DNA of 64,000 nt from Xiphias gladius. Lineage: Eukaryota; Chordata; Actinopteri; Istiophoriformes; Xiphiidae. This document shows, piece after piece, positions 41,901 through 51,767 of this stretch. The notes beneath the pieces are model-generated. The model saw only the letters and a program-made list of their open reading frames with translations. It was not told where the DNA came from and ran no database searches. How positions within the stretch are numbered: position 1 is the stretch's first letter; each line of letters opens with the position of its first letter. Position numbers and translations under genes: made by a program. The DNA is taken from assembly GCF_016859285.1 (NCBI RefSeq), contig NC_053400.1, positions 25,504,001 to 25,568,000 on the forward strand, given 5' to 3'.

Positions 41901-44900
41901 GGCTATACTATATGTCAGTAAGTATGTGGCAACCCAAGATTACACTCATATGTGATTGTTGAACATTTCATTCCCAGAACCATGGACATGAATCTTCTGC
42001 TATTACAGCCTTCAACACTTCTGATAAGACTTTCCACAAGATTTTGGAGTCTGGCTGCAGGGATCTGCTTCCATTCATCCAATAGAGCAGCAATGGTGGT
42101 CAACCACTGATGTTGGGTGACATGGCCTGTGGCATTCCAATTCATCCCAAAGTTGTCGGATGGGGTCATGTCAAGTTCTTCCACAGCAAACTCAGAAAAC
42201 CAGACTAGCAAAAAAATGAAAAACAACCCCAGATAGAAACTACACACACGTACGTGAAAAATGGAGTCCACATACTTTTGGCCACATAGTGTATATGTGT
42301 TTGCCCAGGATGATGCATAAGGTTATTCCATTAGTCCTTTTCATTAATGGAAGCAAGATCTCAAGGCATAAAAACCATTGGACTATAGTTTGGCCTAAGA
42401 GTCTAACACACGAGACAATACTAGGCTGCCAACTCCACTTTAAGAGGGCAAGACATATAAACACAACAGACAGGAAAGGGGTTGTATTATTCACTTCCTT
42501 TTCCTGTTAGCCTAGGAAGGGGGAGGAGGGACAGGCTGACCAGACCACACCACAGTGACCAGTCTCTCCTTCAACAAAGCGACACCTCCACTCATGCAGC
42601 ATACCATGTTTTATTTTAATAGTCTATTATCATTCAAAGCTATCTTGTGATAAAATCAAACATCTTGTTTGTTTTCTTTGATTCATGATATGATTCCTCA
42701 CCTGTTCAAAAGACATGTAAGTCAGATGGAGTGCCAACTTTTAAATGGTCATGAGTGCAACTGAGTGTGTTGGTTTGTCTGTGTTAACCCCCCGCCAGTG
42801 CATGATGGGACAGACTCCAGCCTCCCTGCCACCCTGATTAGGATTACATGGGTATGGATGACCGAGTGTCTCTAAAGGCAACATAGTTGAAGCTTTCACT
42901 TTTTCTGTCCATTTACAACATCACTACACCAATCTGTTTCAGGAAAGGAGGTGGAGTAGGACAGAAAAGAAGAAGAAAAGCCTTAAACTGAGAGAAATGA
43001 ATGTGTGGGATGGTGGGATGTAGAGAGAACTAGAGAGTGAAAGTAAAAGCAGGACACTGAAGTACATCAGAGGGAAGGAGTGAGAGGTCAGGATGAATGA
43101 GAGGACAGCATGAAAACCATTTCTTTTGTCTGTGTTCCTGGCTGGTGAAGAGAAGGTCGATTTTTCAGCCAGAGTTAGAGCTCCATAAATCTGAGGCCTA
43201 CAAACAAGGCCACCACTCAGTCAAGCACACTCACACACATCCAACCACAAAAAAAAAAAAAACACAACACACACACACACACACAGTAGTGTCCCTTAGA
43301 TGATCCTTGAATGGCACAATGGTAAGACTGTAAGGAAATGTAGACATCAGGAAAGGGGGATGGCCTAGGAGAGAATTCCTGTGGTTAATGTGTTGTAAAC
43401 TGGTGAAATATTTCATTATGCTGCTTCCTTTATTAGCATGACAGATCTGATTAAAAATACACCCTACTACACCTACAGCCATGTGGGGGAGGCACCCCAG
43501 CCTGCCTCTAGGACACAAGAAAAGACAGAGTGCTGCAAGACTGATTTTTAGAGACCAATCAACACTGTATTGAGACCAATAGTGTCAGTTTAAAAATTTG
43601 CTTACTGTAGAATTGTGACCAAGATATGTACTGGGCATTTGAAAAATAAACTTGTCATTGCTCACCGGAAGACAAACTATATAATGGTGAGTGACACTGT
43701 TTTTACGGCAAAACACATGTTCAGGTGTTTTTGTGTTGTTTATAAGCAAACATACTGTGTGTGCCAATACCAATGTATCTGCAATGGTACGGTGTCAGGA
43801 CATCACATGCATTAAACATGTAAAAAATTCAGTTTTACAATCTTAATTCATAGGTTTAAATGTGTAATTCCATGTGAGGATTATTATTGGGATAAATTTG
43901 GCAATGATAATCTATTGCACTTTTTGCACATGTCTTAACTGCAATATTTTCTGCAGGTTCTAGTTTTTTACATGTCAGGGTTCACTATCCAGTTGATCAG
44001 TGATTTCTGACTGGATGGATAGGAGTTTTGTCCTTTTTTCTTCCTTGAGAAATCCGGTTATATAACCTGACTGCTCTGAAAGCTCAAGTTTACACTAAAG
44101 CCTCCCGTGTCTCTCACACCTCCTATACATGTGTAAAGGTTCTCTCTGACTTTTTGGCATTTAATTAATGTTTTTTTCTATTGTGTATTTTACTCCGTCT
44201 TCTGTAAAGCACACCGTGATACACTGAATAAATAACTGCTTCTGCCATCAAATGTCTACAATATTCGGCTTCAGCACAGCTTGCCACCTGCAAGCAAGTG
44301 AACTGAAATTCCATCTAAAGCTGGGGAGCTAAAGTTCAGTCTGTAACACTAAAGAAATGTGTTGGCCTGGCTACACAGCTGCTGTGTGATTTGAAAATAA
44401 AAGACTTGAGATAACTTTCAGCATGGACATCAGAGACACAGAACCAGAGGTGCAAGTAGTACTAAAAAAGTCTTACTGTTGATAATGGAGATGTCTCTGT
44501 TCTTGTAGTACTCTGACAGGGTGATTGAGGAACCAGAGATGGAGGCCACAGTTCGGACCGTCCGGCTGCTGTCAGAGCAGTCGAGGTAGCTCGCCGTCAT
44601 CCCCGTCTCGTACCCTCCGCCGGCTCCTCCTGTTCCACCTGTCAGCCCACCTCCTCCCACGCCTCCACTCAGGCTGTCGGGGAAGGTGAAGGAATCCCGC
44701 GTGCGGTCGCGACAGTACGACTTATAGACCCACTGCACTACAGGGGTCTGGGTGGACACACTGGTGTACTGACATGGCAGAACCATTGACTGGAACAGGA
44801 CAGCATACCTCTTCTCATCTCTCACAAACACATGAACCCCTGAGCAACAGGGAGGGAGGACACCTGTGGGAGGATAAGGAGATAATGAAGAAGGATCAGT

Positions 44901-47900
44901 CAAGTGTGAAAGAGGGAAAAGTAAAAAAAAAAAGGTAATTCTGGATAATTATTACATTCATTGTGTTTGTTGAGCTCAGTTCAGAAATGGTTTTAATCAG
45001 TAATTAATGAGTGATTATTTGGTATGGAATGGAGAGCACAACACGTGTTTTTGGTTTTCAAGAGATCTGAAGAGGAAGCTCAGAGGGTGCATGCTGGCTT
45101 ATTGTGACATACAGTACACTTTCCGAGGATATCAATATCCCCAATATTCATTGCAAATAAACGTCCGCAAATCCGCTTAGAAATAATAGAAAAAGAGATG
45201 CTGAAGAATCTCCAGAATCATCATGTTTTCTTCAGTATCAAAGTGATCCAGTAATAGCTGACTGTATAACCATGGATGCATTTCCAACAGGAACTTCTAA
45301 TATATAATTTGGCATACTTTTAATGGTGACAATATGGACGAAGGGAGGGGCTCCCAGATCCCCCAGACCCAGAATCCCTGGCACACCCAGATCTAGCAAC
45401 CAAAACATTTTTCAGTAATAACTGGGAATGTGTAAAGAGGGGGATTAAGGACTATTACAGCAAAAAACAACACACAATGATTCAGATGCTCAGTCGAATC
45501 AAAGTCTTAGGAGACACCCGCGCCTGTCTGCCTGTAACTTTACAAATAGCTGACAAATCACACACTTCAGTCATTGCAATATGGAAAGCATACCTTTTAT
45601 GGATTTGATTGAAATGACATCCTTTTTCCAAGAGAAATTCCATAAATCAAAAATATTTCAGAGTAAACACTAAGTAAAAATACGTGCATGTTTTTATTTT
45701 CCTCATAGCTGGAATGAGATGAGTCAGCATGCAGTTTGGCAATGTAAACGTGGAAAAACAAGGTTTGTTGAGACTGTTCGAGTTGCTTCTGCTCGGTGAA
45801 ATCTGACTGTGAGCTGAGTTGACCTGAGGTTGTTTTGGAGCTTCTGAAGCCACAGGATTCTGGGTCACATGAGGACCAGGAGCTCGAGCTCGGCAGTTCA
45901 ACAGCTAAACACACCAGAGAGATGACCATGTGAAAAAAACACGCCCACACACACACACCCCGAAACATCTGTGCGTGCAGCTTCTTTGTGTGTGTGTAAA
46001 CAGTTGGAGGTGTGACTGAACTGGACCAGTGAACTGGGATGAGGTAAGGGATGAGAGAGGGGGCTGCTTCACTTAATCCAGACCAGGCCAGTTCACACAG
46101 TTTTGTCTTCTTTCTGTTACTACTGTTCTGTTGCCTGGTGTCAGCGAACTGATGGATTTTAATAAAAACGCCAATAAGCTACATCAAGCACAATATTACA
46201 TTTACTAAGACTATTCTTCCTGGTTGTTAACGTATTTTCACAACGGCTTACATACTGACAATAGTAACGCCCGTGTTCTCATAGACAATGCAATGACATT
46301 TACAGTACAACACGTCATCACAACTAAACACCATAACTGCACAGTTCTCAAGGCAGAAAAAACTACAAGGTGCCACTGATAAAACACCAGTCAGATTTTA
46401 AAGCCAATCAGACAGACCACGAATCTCCCCTTTAAGTTGTTTGCTGATTCAGTAACATTACTGTAAGGTCAGTTTATACTATGTGGATTTCAAAAACTGT
46501 AAAATATGATGTTTAAGTATTATTTTTCATCGCAAATGTATGTTATTTACAGTATACAGACCTGCCGTTGCATGCTACTGAAAAATTGACATTGAGATTG
46601 CTCTTAAAAAGCCTGTGCATACCATCGTTCACACCTAGCATGCTTTCATTTTTCTTACCAGGGGATAATGGCATTGTGTAGGTATGTATTTAAATGCTTC
46701 TTTGTGTCGTTTGAGGCCAATTTGGTTTTACAGTAAAAGACTGATTCCGGTGGAGTGGTGTGGATTTTTGTTAAAGAAAAAAACACGGAGCATCGTCTCA
46801 GACCAAGATGAATCAAGTTGACTAAAACATAAATTCCTCAGGGAGAACATTACTCTGACTTCTAAGAACTGGAACAAAAAAATCCAGGAGGTTGGGCTTC
46901 CTGGGATCACAGTCGATCTGGGCTTTATTAGTTTTCAGAGGAAGCCACCTCCAGAGCAGAAAATGAAAGCAGGAGGATGAGGAGGAGGGGGAGGATGGTT
47001 ACTGTTGTAACATTGGACAGAGGTACCTTGCTTCGGACATTAATGTAAGGGAGATGTGAAGGAGATGTAATTTTCCACACGACAAACAGTATCTGCTTCA
47101 TCTATGGTTGAATGAAAATGTAAATCTGTTCTGGTGAAACAGGCCGAATTATATTATTGACCTGTGTTATTCATCTCGTAAGTTCATTAGACTTCATTTC
47201 AGCACGATATGCTGTTCAAATAGCCTCTTCATGTTGAGGCATTGATTATTTTATAGATCTATAGAAGGATGGGATTTACACGAGCCTTGGATTTACTGCA
47301 CATTGTGCCTACAGCAGCTTTGTGAAGAATCTTGTAAATGTAAATCATGTCGATCGCTATGCATGTGTAAACTTCAGCTTTCATCAGGGGGCCAAATATT
47401 TTGGAGGGCCACATTTTGGCCACGGGCCGCTGTTTGCCTACCAATGCTGGAAAAGGCTTGCATTCTTTATCTAATATTTATTATTTCATATTTACATCAT
47501 TTTCACATTACACTTGATTATAGTTACTATGTATAAATACAACTGTACATTTCAAATATACTGTATTTACTATGTTACTTTGATGTGGAATATCAGATAA
47601 CTGCACAAAGGCATTTGCACATACATTTCATTTAGGCACACTGGTCTCGGGTACTGTACTATTTACAGTACAGCTTTCTAATTTGATTTATTTGTTATTT
47701 GCGTAATTTTTTTTAACTTATCTGTTTCTGCAAGTTCACCAAGTTAAATCTAAGACTTTTAAAGAAATTTTTGATACCACATAGAATGGAATTTAATACC
47801 TGTCTCACAGTCATACCGCCCAAAGTATGCAATAGTTATTTACTGAGTGCAATGTGGAATAAACGTCAGTTAATTTACATTTATTTCACATTTTTGTTCT

Positions 47901-48598
47901 TCTATGGCTTTTTTTTAGGGAAATCTAAGTGCTGGTTTGTTATTTTGTCTTTACAAGCTAAATGGGCAGGTAAACTGTCGTTTCACTGAGAGACCTAGTT
48001 AAATTGGTCTGAAGTTGCACCTCCTGATCCGCAACCCCCAAAGCTTCTGGTCGGATCATTCACACATGACTAAATACAGTATAACAGCTGACTGCAGCAC
48101 GGCTAGCATACGGGATAAAAAAAAAAAGAGCCGTAAAACTAGCTTACATGTTTATAGTTTTCCGTTTTCAGTTTCGAGGAACCGAAATTTAGAAATGTGG
48201 AAATGCGTAGGATCTGTTACAGGAAAAAAAAAAAAATCACTAACACCTGGCTAATAAAACATATAATTGTTAATGTGGGAAGAAAAGTTTCAATCTAACG
48301 TTAAACGCTTTCACTCGTCCCAACACAGCAGGCTCAGGTTGGGTTAGTCATCTATAGAGACGTTAGCCCCACGTTACCGTTACTCCAAACTCAAACCCGA
48401 GTTCAACAACCTGTTTACTCCGCTTCAACAGAGTGGATTCCACCTTTCTCTCCCCCCCCCCTATGTTCATCTTCTCTTACCTGCCAGATAAACGATAAAA
48501 ATCCACCAGCTCGGCGTCGAAAACATTTTCCAAATCCTGCAGGTGAATTTCATCAAAGTTTTCCGAGGCGCGGAGCCGTCCTTCCTCCGTCGCCCCAT
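29399..48598 (-). CDS. ildr2: Immunoglobulin-like domain-containing receptor 2 (angulin-3)
   Basis: Ten coding exons: 48598-48481, 44863-44477, 41713-41594, 36663-36607, 33862-33716, 33622-33455, 33056-32946, 32557-32215, 32117-31382, 29434-29399. They join in frame to 740 residues and a TGA, against about 640 in human. Order: signal region (1-40), V-type Ig domain (about 45-205; cysteines in VLPCQY and VYICKV), juxtamembrane [18 protein letters not shown], membrane helix (about 232-250), Cys cluster [12 protein letters not shown], then a long charged tail with [25 protein letters not shown] and [15 protein letters not shown], ending SRDSLIV. These tail motifs match ILDR2 rather than LSR. Family knowledge: ILDR2 is an angulin of tricellular contacts and has also been reported as a T-cell inhibitory ligand in mammals. 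gpa33 lies upstream, ildr1 downstream. Confidence 0.94.
30485..31150. repeat. Inverted-repeat element in ildr2 intron 9
   Basis: The left part holds GGAACTTTGACGAG and ACTCAGGAACTAAAC; the right part holds their reverse complements (GTTTAGTTCCTGAGTTCCTC at 31089, GTGAAAGTTCC at 31128). About 560 bases of AT-rich core lie between. Looks like a decayed DNA-transposon MITE. Confidence 0.5.
31382..32117 (-). CDS. ildr2: ildr2 exon 9 (long charged tail)
   Basis: Residues 484-729: [17 protein letters not shown] matches the ILDR2 SMDELAAFADSYGQR block. The rest is rich in Ser, Arg, Asp and Pro with basic runs such as PRRNRKKGH and PKKRRG. Donor GTGAGT after a phase-0 GTG codon. Confidence 0.9.
32215..32557 (-). 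CDS. ildr2: ildr2 exon 8 (tail with Arg-Tyr-Arg-Asp repeats)
   Basis: Residues 370-483: [20 protein letters not shown], conserved in ILDR2, then about five imperfect copies of a 9-11 residue unit (core PQRYRDE/D) between about 32262 and 32450. Acceptor CTGTTCAG, donor GTACTG. Confidence 0.9.
32946..33056 (-). CDS. ildr2: ildr2 exon 7
   Basis: Residues 333-369: [20 protein letters not shown] and [10 protein letters not shown], aligning with the ILDR2 block YRIQ...VLYYVEKELAQFDPAR. Donor GTAAGC; acceptor ACTGTAG. Confidence 0.9.
33455..33622 (-). CDS. ildr2: ildr2 exon 6
   Basis: Residues 277-332: [10 protein letters not shown] followed by a Pro/Ser-rich stretch ending NGSLLTA. YEAGK is a shared LSR/ILDR2 feature after the Cys cluster. 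Acceptor CTTTTTTAG, donor GTGAGG. Confidence 0.88.
33716..33862 (-). CDS. ildr2: ildr2 exon 5 (membrane helix and Cys cluster)
   Basis: Residues 228-276: [20 protein letters not shown] helix, then [20 protein letters not shown]. 147 bases, same length and phase as ildr1 exon 5. Confidence 0.94.
35479..35654. repeat. Compound (CA)n microsatellite
   Basis: CA tracts with ACAGACACC and AAACAAAC interruptions, in ildr2 intron 4. Confidence 0.95.
35755..35841. repeat. (CA)n microsatellite
   Basis: Nearly pure, with one CG interruption; 100 bases from the previous tract. Confidence 0.96.
36607..36663 (-). CDS. ildr2: ildr2 exon 4 (juxtamembrane cassette)
   Basis: A 57-base symmetric exon coding [18 protein letters not shown], corresponding to the ILDR2 segment around LLPSFAVEIMP. 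ildr1 has no equivalent. Acceptor CTCTCTCCAG, donor GTAGGG. Confidence 0.88.
38901..38993. repeat. (CA)n microsatellite
   Basis: In ildr2 intron 3, one GGTA interruption near the start. Confidence 0.96.
39690..40095. repeat. Degenerate dispersed repeat in ildr2 intron 3
   Basis: TATACTGGCCGATACTTGG at one end, and GATATATCATTATTGGATTT with CAGCATCAGCATCAAAAACC at the other, resemble a teleost repeat rich in TATCGGCCGATA motifs. Strongly diverged. Confidence 0.4.
41594..41713 (-). CDS. ildr2: ildr2 exon 3 (end of Ig V domain)
   Basis: Residues 169-208: [20 protein letters not shown] and [16 protein letters not shown]. 120 bases, phase 1-1, matching ildr1 exon 4. Confidence 0.94.
41903..42297. 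mobile_element. Tc1/mariner-type MITE in ildr2 intron 2
   Basis: Ends are inverted: ACTATATGTCAGTAAGTATG on the left, and on the right the reverse complement of ACACTATGTGGCCAAAAGTA. TA dinucleotides border it. The internal sequence is noncoding and of a kind common in fish. Confidence 0.6.
42785..42865 (+). repeat. SINE/LINE 3' tail fragment
   Basis: GATGGGACAGACTCCAGCCT, CACCCTGATTAGGATTACAT and GGGTATGGATGA recall the 3' end shared by several fish SINEs. Confidence 0.45.
43219..43285. repeat. Compound CA/poly(A) tract
   Basis: (CA)n interrupted by a run of 14 A, in ildr2 intron 2. Confidence 0.85.
44477..44863 (-). CDS. ildr2: ildr2 exon 2 (most of Ig V domain)
   Basis: Residues 40-168 in one 387-base exon: [33 protein letters not shown], then a glycine-rich insertion, then [16 protein letters not shown] and [12 protein letters not shown]. 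Acceptor CTCCCACAG, donor GTAAGA. Confidence 0.93.
44864..48480. other. ildr2 intron 1
   Basis: A 3.6 kb intron between signal and Ig exons. Only the short repeat fragment near 47.4 kb was recognised. Confidence 0.6.
47365..47445. repeat. Dispersed repeat fragment in ildr2 intron 1
   Basis: GGGGGCCAAATATTTTGGAG, GGCCACGGGCCGCTGTTTGC: a GGCC-rich fragment found scattered in fish genomes. Short and diverged. Confidence 0.4.
48481..48598 (-). CDS. ildr2: ildr2 exon 1 (signal region)
   Basis: From ATG 48598 the frame gives a 39-residue leader with a basic start. Later in-frame ATGs at about 48553 and 48526 would give the shorter, more usual signal [15 protein letters not shown]. Which start is used cannot be decided here. 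Donor GTAAGA. Confidence 0.75.
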
Positions 48599-48770
48599 CC
48601 TTGAACGATGTTTCGAGGGTCCCCAACGTCCGAGAGTTAAGTGCAGGATAACGGGACCGGAGTCAACGTCACCAAAATAAAACTCAAAACTACCGGCAGT
48701 GGGCTTTCAAGATAAAAGCTTTCGTTCGCGTAGACGGGGTAATGAGAAAATGAGCGTTGAGAGGAGAGGC
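48599..48770 (-). promoter_or_regulatory. ildr2: ildr2 5' UTR and promoter region
   Basis: Moderately CpG-rich sequence directly upstream of the ildr2 ATG, with CGACGTTGGGGACC-like and GC-rich patches on the minus strand. No TATA box is evident. Call rests on position only. Confidence 0.35.
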
Positions 48771-50112
48771 GGAAAGCGAAGAGCTGTTGTCTGGTCAGGT
48801 ATTTTACTGAAGTATAGCTTCTGACATAGCCCCACTGATCTCGTTTCACCTTTACTCGGGAGTCAACATTTTAAAATGGATTAATTGCAGGTTACTTTGG
48901 GGTCTACACCAGAGGCAGGCTCAGAAACTTTTCGGCGGAGGGGTCAAGCTGTGTCATCTGTAGTCCTTTTGCGTGTGTTTGTGGTCCTTTTGCGTCACTT
49001 TGCGGTCGTTTCGTTTGCTTGTTTCTTATGTGAAATATGTAAGAGTCTAAGACATATTACATTCAGAGCAAGTGATGCATTTGTGGTTTATTTTACCAAC
49101 ATACCCAGCGAGTGTGGACACACCACCAAAACCCCATACAATACTGGGTTAAAATCTGGGATATTCAACATATTGAGATACTCTCATGAGGGTCCAACAT
49201 TCTGTAATAGTAGCTTTTGAAAGATGGGGTGTTTTAATTGCTATGCTGCTTTACTAATACGTAATTTTGAAAGTACGATTACCCGCATTTTAGAGATCGT
49301 AATTTAATATTTACTTGAGCATTTTCACACAGTGGGACTTTCAATTAGGTAAAATCTGGATACGTAAAGTGAAATGTCAATAGACTATAACTGAAAAATA
49401 ATAACGCACATCAGGTTGATGGTTTGTCATATTTCTTAAGAGCAGATTTTTACCCCCCCAGCTACGTTATCATTTTATTTTGAAGTCCAACTGACCACAT
49501 ATCCGGTAGTAGTCGTGTAACTTTACGCAGAAGGGCGGGGAGCTCCTTCAGAAAACAATGGATGGTGGCGGTGCGGGAGGGAAGCGGGAGGATGAAGTCT
49601 GAAACATGGTGAGCACATTTTTAAATGTTAAAAAAATACAAAACAAAAGTTTCGAACGTGAATGAATCCCCCAGATAATATCATAACAATTAATATTAAT
49701 ACTACTACTACTACTACTTATGTTGATTATAATAATAATAATGCCAATGATAATAATATTTCCATCCCTCCTCAATGCCATGAGATCCTGTGAGAACTGA
49801 GTTGTTTAAGACGTGTTGTGTTGCCATCCAGTGTTCTGGATTCAGAGAAGCTGCTGTGTGTATTGTTTTATTTCATTGGCTTTATTTTTACAGCATTTTT
49901 CAAATGGAAACAACGCACTGTTTCACAATTACGGAAAATTTTGTGAAATCTCACTGCAAACTGGTAACATTATTACTGGTGAGATAAAATAATAGCGTGT
50001 AGATGCAATGCATATTTCATTGCATTTCAACATAAATCTCTATACAGTAATTCAGTATAATAGAAAACATATTTTAAGGTGACATGGCAAAAAAGGGGTT
50101 ATATGCTATATA

Positions 50113-50123
50113 TCTATATATAT

Positions 50124-50171
<48 letters not shown>

Positions 50172-50215
50172 ATATATATATATATATGGATATATATATA
50201 TGGATATATATATAT
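50113..50215. repeat. (TA)n tract with TATATATGGA units
   Basis: TA microsatellite interrupted regularly by GGA, between ildr2 and gpa33. Confidence 0.93.
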
Positions 50216-50936
50216 GTTCAATGTTTAGACATTAAAATTATGATATTCATTTACAAAAAAACAAAACAAAAAACAGATCTCTGTTGCCATTATTAATGAC
50301 AACAGTCAGAGGAAGTTGTAGTTCTAGTTTTCATAATGTTGTGGTTTCAGAAAGAAAAAATTGGGGAAACCGAAAGCACTCAATAAGATGAACGACAAAG
50401 CCGGTTCAGTGCCTCTGCTTCTATACAAGAATATACAGTATCTAACTCAGCATAAAAAAAAATAATGACACAAAACTGAAGCCCTTTTCTTTAGTGAGAT
50501 GGTAGGTTCCTTAAAAAAAAACGACCACCAGTTACACCCAACAGCAGAAGCCATCTTAAATTATTACAAACACACAAACAGTCATAAGACCTTGCATTCT
50601 TTTGTAACAATGTCTACATATCAATTTTAAAGCTAAAATTCCACATAATTTCTGTATTACACAGCCCTCTTCCACACATCAGGCAGCATGGGTCGCATTA
50701 CTTTGTCTACAGAGTGTTTGCATCTCTACTTTAGAATGTGACCAACCCTGACTGAGCTGCAGTAAACTTATATTTATGCAAGTTTCAAAGAAAACAGTGT
50801 CCTTTATATCACAGGAAAAAAACATTAAAAATTGATATGGTGGCAGTTTCAATTTCACTAGGTAAGAAAATGTAAAGAGACATTAATAGTCTTCTGTTAA
50901 TGTCATTGTTCTCTTATTGTATGTATGTGTTTGTAT

Positions 50937-50954
50937 GTATATATATATATATAT

Positions 50955-50993
<39 letters not shown>

Positions 50994-51045
50994 AACACAC
51001 ACATACATATGTATATATGTGTATATATACATATATACTGCTATA
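50937..51045. repeat. TA/CA compound microsatellite
   Basis: (TA)n, then (CA)n, then TATG/TATA-rich sequence, immediately before the hairpin at 51038-51090. Confidence 0.9.
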
Positions 51046-51090
51046 CTTATGCTGGAATACATACATATATATTCCAGTATAAGTATACAG
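51038..51090. repeat. Imperfect hairpin downstream of gpa33
   Basis: CTGCTATACTTATGCTGGAA pairs with TTCCAGTATAAGTATACAG around a short ATACATA-type loop, with two or three mismatches. It may lie within the gpa33 3' UTR. Confidence 0.7.
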
Positions 51091-51223
51091 TTTTTTTGAG
51101 CCAATTCTATCATAGCTAGGTCCACTGAGGCAAAATGTTGTTTGAGCCAATCAGGTCACACCTTGAGTGTGAAGTCACTGGCAACCATTGGAAGAAAAGT
51201 CAATGGAAATAAAACAGAAGATA

Positions 51224-51255
51224 GTCAACAGTTGTTGGTACCAACAACTGTTGAC
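51224..51255. repeat. Perfect 32-base palindrome in gpa33 3' UTR
   Basis: The half-site GTCAACAGTTGTTGG is followed by TA and its exact reverse complement. It lies 13 bases after the gpa33 stop codon on the minus strand. Confidence 0.95.
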
Positions 51256-51268
51256 CAGACCAGAGGTC

Positions 51269-51767
51269 TTAGTTGTCATAGTCCCTCCTCGGTGGTCTGT
51301 CAGGATTACGATCATCATAGGACTCATCATAGCGGTCGTCATCATCATTGCGACGGTCTCTGCGGTCATTGTAGCGTCGCCCGTCGTCATAGTCGCGGTT
51401 GTCATCGTAGCGGTCATTGCGATCACTGTATCTGTCCCGGCGGTCGGAGTAGTCACTACGGCGATCGTCGTAGTCGCTGCGCCGTTCATCGCAGTCGCTG
51501 CGCCGATCATTGTAGTCGCTGCGGCGGTCGTCGTAGTCGTTACGGCGGTCGTTGTAGTTGCTGCGGCGGTCGTCATAGTCACTGCGCCGATCATCATAAT
51601 CCCTGCGGCGGTCATTGCCATGCTCGCTCCGTTCCTCATAGCGGTCAAGGGGGTCAGGACTCTTCACATCGGAGCCATCAAAACTGCGTATGTCCTCCTG
51701 CCCATCAGCTCGGCGACTATCATCATCTTTAGCCGGCTCTTTGTCGGGGAACTCTTCCTCACGGACT
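51269..51767 (-). CDS. gpa33: gpa33 exon 7 (repeat tail and stop)
   Basis: Residues 279-444. After an acidic linker (VREEEFPDKEPAKDDDSRR), about nine tandem heptapeptides of Ser/Asn-Asp-Tyr-Asp/Asn-Asp-Arg-Arg type occupy roughly 51430-51620, then a degenerate Asp/Arg/Tyr stretch to RRDYDN and TAA. The DNA is a 21-base coding minisatellite. Confidence 0.9.

Larger units (their letters stand above)
48771..51220. other. Intergenic DNA between gpa33 and ildr2
   Basis: Contains a degenerate tandem of TTTTGCGT/TTTGTGGTC-like units at about 48955-49020, and the (TA)n and TA/CA tracts listed separately. No gene recognised. Confidence 0.55.

Noticed and set aside
29399-48598. Assignment of this gene as LSR (angulin-1)
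   Set aside because: The [15 protein letters not shown] stalk, SELSSLHEG...FRQ and [12 protein letters not shown] blocks match ILDR2 better; linkage to gpa33 agrees.
49558-49618. ATG-start stretch on the plus strand followed by a good GTGAGC donor
   Set aside because: Its frame stops after about 15 codons and no downstream exon or matching family was found between ildr2 and gpa33.
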